A stretch of 22,021 nt of DNA, taken from positions 1 to 22,021 of the forward strand of contig LNEX01000391.1 in the NCBI GenBank assembly GCA_001464165.1. Reading direction: 5' to 3'. The translations under genes and the position numbers were made by a program. This document shows positions 1 through 7,640 of this stretch, piece after piece; the stretch's first letter is position 1, and each line of letters starts with the position of its first letter. The notes under the pieces are model-generated. The model was not told the DNA's origin. It ran no database searches and saw only the letters and a list, made by a program, of their open reading frames with translations. This DNA is from a bacterium Ga0077546 (GTDB taxonomy: Bacteria > Cyanobacteriota > Vampirovibrionia > Obscuribacterales > Obscuribacteraceae).

Positions 1-105
1 CAAATGGCTCAAATTGCGGCCATGCCTAAAGAAGTCGTTGAGCCTGTCACCACAGCCGTTGTTGCTGGTGCTGCTGCTGGCGGAATTCCGTCAGAACTCA
101 ACTAA
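1..105 (+). CDS. 3' end of an upstream gene (partial), unidentified
   Basis: An open frame enters from the left edge and ends at TAA 103-105. The visible 34 residues are rich in Ala, Val and Gly, run through a mildly hydrophobic stretch (about residues 15-27) and end in PSELN. I do not recognise the family. The stop lies 31 bp before the GTG start of mutS2 on the same strand with no terminator between them, so the two could be cotranscribed. Other frames here give no better reading. Confidence 0.55.
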   Translation, partial: QMAQIAAMPKEVVEPVTTAVVAGAAAGGIPSELN

Positions 106-136
106 AATTAGTTAGCAGTTCTTCTTTTGAAAGATA

Positions 137-2608
137 GTGAGTATAGAGCATAGAAGTCTTCGTTCCCTTGAATGGGAAAGGCTCACCACTTATCTTGCAG
201 AACAGAATGAAACAGCTGAGGGTGCGAGGCGTTCGTTGCAACTCGTGCCTTCTTTGGGTTTGGACTTTGATCTCGACCGCGAAATAAGCCGTGCTCAAAT
301 TCTATTGGACCAAACCGAAGAAGCGTGTGCTCTAATTTCAAGTCGCACGGCTTTTAGTTTGGCGAAATTGAGCGATGTTCGCGAATCTATAGCCCTGCTT
401 CGAGCTGGTGCGGTGATTACGGCTAGCGAGTTGGCTCGTATCAAGGCACTGCTAGTAGTGGCGCGGTCTGTGCGTGGCTCTCTCTCCCTTCTTATTCCTG
501 CCCAATTCCCACACTTATATCGCTTCGTGTCATCTTTAGTCGCCCTGCCTAAACAAATTGATGCTATTGATTTTGCTATAGATGATTTTGGTGCTGTTAA
601 AGACACGGCTTCTAGTCTTTTGCGCTCATTGCGTCGAGAGAGACATAAACTTGATCAGCATATAAAAGATGAGCTATCGCGTATCATTCAATCGCAGTCT
701 GGCACAAAGGCTTTGCAAGAGCCAATTTATACTGTGCGCGGAGGGCGCTTTGTTTTGCCGGTAATGGCCAATATGCGTTACTTGCTTGATGGTATTGTCC
801 ATGATGCTTCTCAGTCTGGGCTGACCGTGTATGTTGAACCAATTAGCGTGGTTGAGCTTTCTAATCAGACTAGAATTAAAGATTCAGCAATCGAAAGCGA
901 GATTGAGAGAATAGTCGTTGAGCTGTGCGATCAGCTCAGGCCCTTTGCCGATCAAATAGCTGATTGCTATAGTGCCCTAATAGACCTTGATTGCATTATG
1001 GCGCGTGGCCGTCTATCTTTGCTCTACAGTGGTATCAAGCCGGCCCTAAGCAACCAACCCATGATTGAGCTGCGTGGCGCCCGCCACCCACTTTTGCTTT
1101 TACAGAATCGGCAGAATCAAGAGAAGAAAGTTATTGAGAATACGGTATTGATGCAAGAGGGCGAACGTACTCTTGTTATTACTGGCCCTAATACGGGTGG
1201 CAAAACGGTCTTGCTAAAGTTGATTGGTATTTACTCTTTGATGCTTCGCTGTGGCCTCTTGGTGCCGGCCAAAAACGGCTCGAAGACAGCATTGTTTCCG
1301 CTTGTGTGTGCCGATATCGGCGACGAGCAATCACTTGAGCAAAGCCTATCTACTTTTTCTGCTCATATGAAAAACGTTGTCGAAATAGTCAATACGGCCA
1401 AGCGCGGCATGCTGGTTCTGCTTGATGAAATTGGTGCAGGCACTGATCCTAAAGAAGGTGCAGCGCTAGCTCGGGCTATTCTTGAGCATCTACTTGAGCG
1501 TGATGTGGTCACTATTGCCACCACTCACCTTGGTGAGCTGAAAATGTTGGCATATACAAATAGCGGCTTTGTTAATGGCAGCTTTGAATTTGATGAGGCT
1601 ACTCTATCTCCAACTTATAAACTTCGTTTGGGTGTGCCAGGTAGTTCAAAGGCTAATACTATTGCCCAGAGGCTAGGCTTAGATGAGGCAGTGGTGGCTC
1701 GGGCGCGGCAGCTGACTGTGGCTTCGGAGCATGAACTTGAGCAAATTATTGAGAACCTCAATAGTCGCCTTGCCCAGGTGGATGAGCGGCAAGAGCAGTT
1801 GAGTCAGTTGCAGGAAAATCTAGAAGCTAAGCAAGTCAAGCTTGAGCAAAAAGAAGAAAAACTCTTGATCGAGCAAGAGAAAGTGCGCGGACGTATGGCT
1901 TCTGAATTAGAGGAAGAGCTTAAATGCGCTCGCGAGATCATGAAAGAAATGATTGCTGGTCTGCAGCGCGAACCCAGTATTAAAGCGGCTCAGAAAACTG
2001 CTGCTGAGTTAGAGGCTCTGAAGGCAACAGTGAGTTTCTTGCAAGAGCGCCAGAAAATAATTCCAAAAGGGCCAGATCCAAATGTTCTCACTGTCGGCAT
2101 GACCGTGCGGCTGAAGTCGTTGAATAGTTCTGGCATTGTGCAAGAAGTAACTTATTCAGACAAACAGCAATCAAAAATTGATCGGGTTATGGTACAAGTC
2201 GGCCCTCTTAAGGTGAAAGTAGCGCCAGGCGATCTGGAAATTAGGGGAACTGCCAAAGTCAAGGCGGGCCATCAGCCTATAAATATGTCAGCAAAGTCTA
2301 ATTCCAAGAAAAATTCTGCCAATTCTATTCAATATAATGATCCGGCTGTGTTTGTTCGCACACAGAGCAATACCATAGACTTGCGTGGTAAACGGGCGGA
2401 TGATGCTTACGGTCTTGTGGAGCAGTTCGTTGATAGCTGTGCTCTCAATCGTGTCAGTCCGCTGATGATTATTCATGGTCACGGCACCGGTGCCATAAAG
2501 TCTGTTGTGCGCGAATTTCTTAGCAGTTGCCGCTATGCCAACCGCCAGCGCTCTGGTGAGACTTTTGAAGGTGGTGATGGTGTGACCATAGTTGAGCTAG
2601 GCGAGTAG
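137..2608 (+). CDS. mutS2: Endonuclease MutS2 (MutS2/Smr family ATPase)
   Basis: 823 aa, slightly longer than the usual ~785. An N-terminal MutS-like core is followed by an ABC-type ATPase with Walker A GPNTGGKT (residues 350-357), Walker B LVLLDE (D430, E431) and the H-loop segment TTHLGELK. Next come a long Glu/Gln/Lys coiled coil (about 530-640), a KOW-like segment beginning VGMTVRLK (about 653-700) and a C-terminal Smr domain with IDLRG (747-751) and HGHGTG (780-785). In this family the protein acts as a homodimer: it has been linked to suppression of homologous recombination and, in Bacillus subtilis, to splitting collided ribosomes; Smr supplies the nuclease or nucleic-acid contact. All signature motifs are intact. 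GTG at 137 is chosen because the protein opens with the usual leucine-rich helix; its ribosome binding site is weak (GAAAG, 129-133). Confidence 0.96.
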   Translation: MSIEHRSLRSLEWERLTTYLAEQNETAEGARRSLQLVPSLGLDFDLDREISRAQILLDQTEEACALISSRTAFSLAKLSDVRESIALLRAGAVITASELARIKALLVVARSVRGSLSLLIPAQFPHLYRFVSSLVALPKQIDAIDFAIDDFGAVKDTASSLLRSLRRERHKLDQHIKDELSRIIQSQSGTKALQEPIYTVRGGRFVLPVMANMRYLLDGIVHDASQSGLTVYVEPISVVELSNQTRIKDSAIESEIERIVVELCDQLRPFADQIADCYSALIDLDCIMARGRLSLLYSGIKPALSNQPMIELRGARHPLLLLQNRQNQEKKVIENTVLMQEGERTLVITGPNTGGKTVLLKLIGIYSLMLRCGLLVPAKNGSKTALFPLVCADIGDEQSLEQSLSTFSAHMKNVVEIVNTAKRGMLVLLDEIGAGTDPKEGAALARAILEHLLERDVVTIATTHLGELKMLAYTNSGFVNGSFEFDEATLSPTYKLRLGVPGSSKANTIAQRLGLDEAVVARARQLTVASEHELEQIIENLNSRLAQVDERQEQLSQLQENLEAKQVKLEQKEEKLLIEQEKVRGRMASELEEELKCAREIMKEMIAGLQREPSIKAAQKTAAELEALKATVSFLQERQKIIPKGPDPNVLTVGMTVRLKSLNSSGIVQEVTYSDKQQSKIDRVMVQVGPLKVKVAPGDLEIRGTAKVKAGHQPINMSAKSNSKKNSANSIQYNDPAVFVRTQSNTIDLRGKRADDAYGLVEQFVDSCALNRVSPLMIIHGHGTGAIKSVVREFLSSCRYANRQRSGETFEGGDGVTIVELGE

Positions 2609-2725
2609 GTTTCTGCTTTTAAATTGTTGTTTGTCCAAGATTCTTGTAAGGCGTATAGATGTACTTGAAGCGACGGTTGTCAAGGTGAAAATATAACCAC
2701 TTGGCTTCCTGTCTACGTAGTTTCC

Positions 2726-2751
2726 CCAGTTTCAAAGGACGTTAAAACTGG
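2726..2751. repeat. Short inverted repeat between mutS2 and the large gene
   Basis: The arms CCAGTTT (2726-2732) and AAACTGG (2745-2751) are perfectly complementary over 7 bp with a 12-nt loop. No T run follows on either strand, so it is unlikely to be an intrinsic terminator. It could be an operator or a 5'-leader hairpin of the gene at 2809, or chance. The rest of 2609-2808 has a TATAAA-like box at 2774-2779 without a good -35, and the ribosome binding site AGGGGT at 2795-2800. Confidence 0.25.
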
Positions 2752-2808
2752 AATAAATTAATATGGCGCGCTGTATAAATTGTCGCTACTCACTAGGGGT
2801 TCTTTCTA

Positions 2809-3150
2809 ATGGCTGATGTTGCTGATTCAATCCTGAACAAAAAACCAGAGGCTGAGGCTGCCGACCCTAAGAAGGTCGACTTCGGGACTATCTTTGAACA
2901 ACCTAAATTAACGCCAAAACCAGCTGGCGATAGCACTGGCACAGCACCCAAGGTTGCTACTGGCGACAATACAGGCTCAGCTAAGCCTCCTGGCGATGCT
3001 GCTGTTGTTCCAGCTACGACTGCCGCTGCCGACAAGCCTGCTGCCGCTGCCGACAAGCCCGCTGCCACTGCCGACAAGCCCGCTGCCACTGCCGACAAGC
3101 CCGCTGCCGCTGCCGACAAGCCCGCTGCCACTGCCCTGCTGATGCCCTAG
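2809..3150 (+). CDS. N-terminal part of a very large Ala/Pro/Lys-rich protein (frameshifted)
   Basis: 113 aa up to a premature TAG (3148-3150). ATG 2809 has a good G-rich ribosome binding site (AGGGGT, 8 nt upstream). The protein begins with a short amphipathic stretch and is then low-complexity and probably disordered, rich in Ala, Pro, Lys, Asp and Thr, with five 7-residue repeats of the AAADKPA type. The last four residues before the stop, LLMP, do not fit this composition. Shifting by one base after 3135 continues into PADALDLTKPLNPELVKG and straight into the frame of the next entry. The two are therefore almost certainly one gene of about 1544 aa (2809-7442). Function unknown. The break could be a real mutation, a sequencing or assembly indel in the repeat, or less likely programmed frameshifting. 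Confidence 0.7.
   Translation: MADVADSILNKKPEAEAADPKKVDFGTIFEQPKLTPKPAGDSTGTAPKVATGDNTGSAKPPGDAAVVPATTAAADKPAAAADKPAATADKPAATADKPAAAADKPAATALLMP
3022..3135. repeat. 21-bp tandem repeat (5 units plus a 9-bp partial)
   Basis: Units begin at 3022, 3043, 3064, 3085 and 3106, with a partial unit at 3127-3135. The consensus is GCC-RCT-GCC-GAC-AAG-CCC-GCT, encoding A-(A/T)-A-D-K-P-A. Differences are nearly confined to GCT versus ACT in the second codon and one CCT/CCC change, which points to recent duplication. The period is a multiple of three, so gain or loss of whole units would not change frame. Confidence 0.95.
3127..3150 (+). other. Frameshift site joining two halves of one gene
   Basis: The upstream frame reads GCC ACT GCC and then CTG CTG ATG CCC TAG. 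The frame starting one base earlier reads CCT GCT GAT GCC CTA GAC CTG and stays open to 7442. One extra C in the CCC at 3134-3136 would join them. So would restoring 7 nt (GACAAGC) of a repeat unit after 3135, giving ADKPADALDL, which continues the repeat pattern. No classical slippery heptamer (X XXY YYZ) is visible. Confidence 0.75.
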
Positions 3151-3194
3151 ACCTGACTAAGCCACTCAATCCTGAGCTGGTTAAAGGTCTTGCT

Positions 3195-6100
3195 TTGTCT
3201 AAAGAAGTAGCCCGTATTCTCGATAATGACGTGCCAACGGCCAATCGGGCGCAGAAGCTTACTGAAGCTGAAGCAGCTTATGATAAGGCCATTGCCATTG
3301 CTAAACAAGTTACACCAGAGCAGATTGCTGCGGCTAAAGCCGACTACGATGCTGTGATAAAGGCTAAGGCCACTGAGACAGATCCTGAGAAGCTGCGGGC
3401 ATTAGCAGAGCGTCAAGCTGCTAATTACACCCTCATGCGTGTTAATGATTGTGCTCAAGGTAACAAAGCCCTCTGGCTCTATCGTCAAGGCCGAGTTGAA
3501 GAAGGAACTACTCAGTTCTTACAGGCTGCTGGCCTTTCTCCTGAAGATGCGAAGAATCTCGCTAAGCTCACTCCTGAGCAGAAAGCTGTATTGGGAGACA
3601 AGCTAAATGCCAATGCCACGATTCTTACTGACCCCAATTTCATGCGTCAATATACGCGCATTATGGAAAGCGGCCAAAAACTTCCACAAGAATTTGTGCA
3701 GATTCATCAATATCTAAGAGATCAACAAGAAAAAGCTGCGGCCGCGAAGCCCGCTGACTCTCCTGCTACCCAACGTGCTGAGGCCAATACACCGGCTGGG
3801 GCAGAGACACAAGAATCTAGAATAGCTACAATTCAGCGCCTTATTCCCAATGAAGCTGCCAACATTGCCGCCATTAGAGCTGGTAGTGAACTATCGAAGC
3901 AACTGACAGACAGTGGTGCAAAAACGCTGACACCAGAACAACAAAAAGTTTTGGCCGATAGTGTTAAGGCTTCCGATGACCACCTGCTTCTCTCAAAAGC
4001 CAAGTATGAATTTAGCGCTGCTGAGCTGGCCAGGCTTGTACCCACCGAGAAAGCTCCTGCATTCACAGCCGCCGTCGCTAAGATTGATACTGAGTTTGTC
4101 AATATGGTGGCGAAGAGCCCTAAGGGTGCTGATGGTAAACCTGCTCTCAGTCAGGCCGATGCTGGTCTCTTGCAAACAATCACTAATGTTGATGTCAGTG
4201 CAGCTGATCGTACTGCGGCCTTGGCTAAATTGGGTCAGTCCCACCCTGAATTTGGCAAAGCTGTTAATGATGCCGTTGCTGCCGTCGGTACTCAAGAAAA
4301 CGGCCTCAATGCTATTGCTCTGCAATTCGGTATGACTGGTCTGGCCAAGAACTATGAAGAGGCAATTTACGCTAAGCCTACTGCTCACTATAACTATGCT
4401 GCTCTACTCAATTCAGTTGGTGGTAAAGCTGCCGATGGCAGTGATAACAAGGCCACAGCTAAAGCAGTCTTAGAAGCTAGTTTCGCTGATTTGCCAGATG
4501 AGATCACAAAAGCTCTAGTGGCTGACCCTGTTGTGGCTAAGCTTGCCACCGATACTGGTGCTAAGCTCCCTGTGGTTGCTGCCTCAGCAGATAGTGCAGT
4601 CAATCCAGCAGCCAACCCAGCTGCCACTACAGACGCCGCTGCTGTTCCTGGAGATCAAGCTAAGACAACTGATGCTGCCGCTAACCCTGCTGCTCCTGGC
4701 GACATGGCAGCTCAATTGGCTGCGGCTACACCAGATCAGCTGCTCGATGCCGCTCACAAGATGGCCAAAGAAGGTCCAGATTACATACCGCAAACAAAGG
4801 CGCTTTACGAAGAGCTTTTGAAGCGCATTGATGATCCTGCTCGCGTTGCTGATTTGAAGAAGCAGCTAGCTGATAAAGTGGGTGCCATTGAGAAAGGCCA
4901 AACACTCGACGGCAAACCTCTTGATGCTGCCACCAGATTGCAGTATCACGCAGAGAATGCTGGTCTGATTGATTCATTGAGCCTCGGAATTACTGTCCGT
5001 CAAGAATATGCTGCCTACCTTGGTGGTAAAGATGCTCTGGCTATTGACACCAAGAGCCCTGAGAAACTGCAACCGGTTTTAGGCACTGGACCTAACCAAA
5101 TGGACTTGAACAAGTCCATGGATGATCAGCTTAAGCTGGTCTACGCTGCTGCCGATAATATGCCTGTTGACTTGATGAAGCGCGAGAAAGCCAACCTTGA
5201 AAAGAGCATGAGCACCATTGGCTCAAGTGATACTCAAGGTCTCATTCCTAAAGCTTTAGACTTCTTGCAGGGCACGAAAGACAGAGCTGGTGCCATCGAC
5301 ATTGCTGTCACCACTAGAACTGCTTCAGCAATGATGTATATTTCGCAAGGTGCTGTATTCAACCAGGAGAAGAAAGCCTGGGAGCACCGCTCCTCTCCGC
5401 AAATTGATTCTCTCTATCAGCCCACTAAGGCTGTTGAATTGCTTAAGCAAGCCGATGCTAAGTACAAAGAAATTCACGGCGCCAACGCTACCGACCCATC
5501 TCTTGATCAAGTTAAGGCCTTCGGTGCCCAACTTGCTCCTGAGCAATTCAAGGCTGTAACCACAGCGGCTAACACTAAGATGTGGAGCACTGGTGTTGAT
5601 ATTCTCGATACTGGTCTATCGTTTGGCACTCAGTTAGGTGTCGCAGCCCTATTGTCGAAGACAAAAATGGGTTACGTTGCTAAGCATGCCATCGCTGATG
5701 CTTCGTCATTTGGTGTTAACTTCGCTACTCGTTCCGTGGCAATGCGCTTAGGTACTGGTCAGTGGGAGGCTCCTACTGAGACTGCTGTGCATGCTGGTGC
5801 GGTATCAGCTCTGGTAATGTCCATGAAGTACGGCGGTATTGCTGGTAATAAGCTTTTGAACCGCAACCTTGCTGGTTATGAGAGTGTCGCTATGGCAGCT
5901 CGTAACATGGATAACGAGGCCGGCAAAGTTATGACTTTGGGCGAGTACGGCGAACGATTGGCTGCTAAAGGTCTGAAAACAGAAGCTGATGCTATTAGAA
6001 GTAGCAGTTTCGCCGGACGTAAGATTGCCGATTTGACCGATGATGAGTTGAGAGCAGTGTTGCCAACTTCGCTCTCCACCCGTGGCGCGGAGGCAATGAC

Positions 6101-7442
6101 TTTAGTTCAAGGGGGAATGTCTCCGGAGCTGAAAGCCATTAACGAACTGCAAAGAAATGGCATCAGTACTGTTGGTGATATCAAAGCTGCAGTAGCCAAA
6201 GATTTGGACGCTGCTCAAGACTTTGTTCAAGCCGCTAAAGCCGCTGGTTTAGATCCAAAATTGACTCCACGTCAAGCAATGGAGCAGCTTGGTGTCGCTG
6301 GAAATCCTCGTTTTGATACTGCTAAGAAAATCACCGACGAATTGGCTGCACTCGATAATGGTATGAGAGTATCGCGGCTTGGCAGTGTCGAATCAGTAAG
6401 AGTCCTGCCACAGGTTGGCCCATTTTCAGGTAGGTCTGTCAGTGTGCCAACTCGTGACGCTAGAACAATTGGTGAAATTGAGAGCTACGTTGCTAGAGCA
6501 ACTCCTGAAAGCGAAATGGCTCGCATGTTCCCTGGGCTTAGGGGGCAAGCAGACGACGTCGCTTTACGTCAGATTGAAGCAAGCGGAACCGGTATTTTTG
6601 GCGATATTTCTCGCAAGGGTGCCAACGGACAAGGCTGGCGTGCGCTGGATGAACTGGCTCCTGGAGTCAGTGACATCACCAAGAAATCAAAAGGTCAGTG
6701 GTTGAAGGAAGTATTTGTCACCGATCGTTTCTATGGTGGTCTCAGCATTCCTAAGACAGCTAGAGCTGACTTGGCTGATGTACAAGCTCTTAAGGCTGGC
6801 ATGACTCGCCGAGCCGATGCTGTATCTGTTGGTTCATATGTAGTCGGTCTGCATGCTTATCAGAGTATGACCGGTGGTTACGACAAACTGGTAAAGGGCG
6901 TCGACGAGAATGGCAAGGAGAAGAAGTACAATTTCAGCGAAGCTATGCTTGAGGCTAACTTCGGTAGCACCAATCCGACTGCCACTGAAGTCCTACTTCG
7001 CAGTGGTGTTCTGGAAGGTCTGTTTGCTGGAGCTGCCTTCCGTGGCTTCTCTAAGCTAGGTATGGCAGAAAGTAGAGACTTGGGTGTGAAAGCGATTCTT
7101 GGACAGAATCTCAATCGCAAAGCACTTACCTATCAAGCCTTGAGTTCTCCGCTTATTGCTCCGTTTGCAGGGGCTGCGCAAGATTCATGGACTTTGAGAC
7201 CCATGGTTACTGGGGCTGATCAGGAGCTTAAAGATTATGACTACGGCCTAGGAACCGCTATACCTGCTGCTGATGCAACGCCTAAAGCCCCTAGTGATGC
7301 AACACCTAAAGCCCCTGGTGATGCAACACCTACGGTCCCAGTCGATACAACTGCAAAAGCCACACCTCAAGCGGCTACAGATACAACTGCTAAGCCAGCA
7401 ACAAGTGCTGATCAAGTAACAAGCCCAGATGCTAGCCCATAA
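3195..7442 (+). CDS. Main body of the very large helical protein of unknown function
   Basis: 1415 aa from TTG 3195. The open frame extends upstream to about 3135 and joins the preceding entry by a one-base shift, so TTG 3195 is probably internal although an AAAGG lies 7 nt before it. The body is mostly predicted helix, rich in Ala, Lys, Glu and Gln, with one TPR-like stretch near residues 75-115 and Ala/Pro-rich linkers near 185-205 and 460-510. Gly/Ala-rich hydrophobic stretches lie around residues 800-900 and 1205-1340, and the tail is disordered Ala/Pro/Thr-rich with three 8-residue repeats. I recognise no catalytic motif or signal peptide. Architecture and a weakly similar segment link it to the protein at 7641-10445. 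A strong terminator follows. A structural or envelope-associated role is only a guess. Confidence 0.85.
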   Translation: MSKEVARILDNDVPTANRAQKLTEAEAAYDKAIAIAKQVTPEQIAAAKADYDAVIKAKATETDPEKLRALAERQAANYTLMRVNDCAQGNKALWLYRQGRVEEGTTQFLQAAGLSPEDAKNLAKLTPEQKAVLGDKLNANATILTDPNFMRQYTRIMESGQKLPQEFVQIHQYLRDQQEKAAAAKPADSPATQRAEANTPAGAETQESRIATIQRLIPNEAANIAAIRAGSELSKQLTDSGAKTLTPEQQKVLADSVKASDDHLLLSKAKYEFSAAELARLVPTEKAPAFTAAVAKIDTEFVNMVAKSPKGADGKPALSQADAGLLQTITNVDVSAADRTAALAKLGQSHPEFGKAVNDAVAAVGTQENGLNAIALQFGMTGLAKNYEEAIYAKPTAHYNYAALLNSVGGKAADGSDNKATAKAVLEASFADLPDEITKALVADPVVAKLATDTGAKLPVVAASADSAVNPAANPAATTDAAAVPGDQAKTTDAAANPAAPGDMAAQLAAATPDQLLDAAHKMAKEGPDYIPQTKALYEELLKRIDDPARVADLKKQLADKVGAIEKGQTLDGKPLDAATRLQYHAENAGLIDSLSLGITVRQEYAAYLGGKDALAIDTKSPEKLQPVLGTGPNQMDLNKSMDDQLKLVYAAADNMPVDLMKREKANLEKSMSTIGSSDTQGLIPKALDFLQGTKDRAGAIDIAVTTRTASAMMYISQGAVFNQEKKAWEHRSSPQIDSLYQPTKAVELLKQADAKYKEIHGANATDPSLDQVKAFGAQLAPEQFKAVTTAANTKMWSTGVDILDTGLSFGTQLGVAALLSKTKMGYVAKHAIADASSFGVNFATRSVAMRLGTGQWEAPTETAVHAGAVSALVMSMKYGGIAGNKLLNRNLAGYESVAMAARNMDNEAGKVMTLGEYGERLAAKGLKTEADAIRSSSFAGRKIADLTDDELRAVLPTSLSTRGAEAMTLVQGGMSPELKAINELQRNGISTVGDIKAAVAKDLDAAQDFVQAAKAAGLDPKLTPRQAMEQLGVAGNPRFDTAKKITDELAALDNGMRVSRLGSVESVRVLPQVGPFSGRSVSVPTRDARTIGEIESYVARATPESEMARMFPGLRGQADDVALRQIEASGTGIFGDISRKGANGQGWRALDELAPGVSDITKKSKGQWLKEVFVTDRFYGGLSIPKTARADLADVQALKAGMTRRADAVSVGSYVVGLHAYQSMTGGYDKLVKGVDENGKEKKYNFSEAMLEANFGSTNPTATEVLLRSGVLEGLFAGAAFRGFSKLGMAESRDLGVKAILGQNLNRKALTYQALSSPLIAPFAGAAQDSWTLRPMVTGADQELKDYDYGLGTAIPAADATPKAPSDATPKAPGDATPTVPVDTTAKATPQAATDTTAKPATSADQVTSPDASP
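7272..7343. repeat. 24-bp tandem repeat (3 units) at the 3' end of the large gene
   Basis: Units at 7272, 7296 and 7320 encode DATPKAPS, DATPKAPG and DATPTVPV. The first two differ at two bases; the third has diverged in its second half. They lie in the disordered Thr/Pro/Ala-rich tail, mirroring the repeat-rich N-terminus of the same gene. Confidence 0.9.
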
Positions 7443-7485
7443 GTAAGAGTTAAGAGTACAAGTCGCTCTTGACTACCGACAGCAA

Positions 7486-7521
7486 AAAGCAAGGCGCCTT
7501 CTCAGATGGCGCCTTGCTTTT
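7486..7521 (+). terminator. Intrinsic terminator after the large gene
   Basis: Arms AGCAAGGCGCC (7488-7498) and GGCGCCTTGCT (7508-7518) pair perfectly over 11 bp, extended by A-T pairs, with a 9-nt loop. TTT continues to 7521. The A run before the 5' arm would serve as a U tract on the other strand, but no minus-strand gene ends here. Confidence 0.9.
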
Positions 7522-7552
7522 AGGGTAATTACCCCACTTATTTTGTCTGACT

Positions 7553-7582
7553 TTGTCTAGAAAAGGGAACAATCTGTATAGT
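7553..7582 (+). promoter_or_regulatory. Candidate promoter for the gene at 7641
   Basis: TTGTCT (7553-7558) and TATAGT (7577-7582) are spaced by 18 bp and lie between the terminator and the next gene, a sensible place for a new promoter. Transcription would begin near 7589, directly before an interrupted inverted repeat (ACTGA at 7590 with TCAGT at 7613-7617, plus an inner GTGA/TCAC) that could form a 5'-leader hairpin. Confidence 0.45.
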
Positions 7583-7640
7583 CCATATTACTGAGGCCGT
7601 GATTGTTTTCACTCAGTATATGAAGTAAGAGGGGTTGACC

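Noticed and set aside
3022..3135. Phase variation by change in the number of 21-bp repeat units.
   Set aside because: The period is a multiple of three, so unit gain or loss does not switch the frame. Only a smaller indel explains the break.
3022..3135. CRISPR array.
   Set aside because: The repeat is a gap-free tandem, in-frame coding repeat without spacers.
3127..3150. Programmed -1 ribosomal frameshifting in the large gene.
   Set aside because: No slippery heptamer and no clear downstream pseudoknot. An indel in a repeat is simpler, though it was not formally excluded.
7635..7640. TTG 7635 as start of the large coiled-coil gene.
   Set aside because: It directly abuts the ribosome binding site AAGAGGGG; ATG 7641 has proper spacing.
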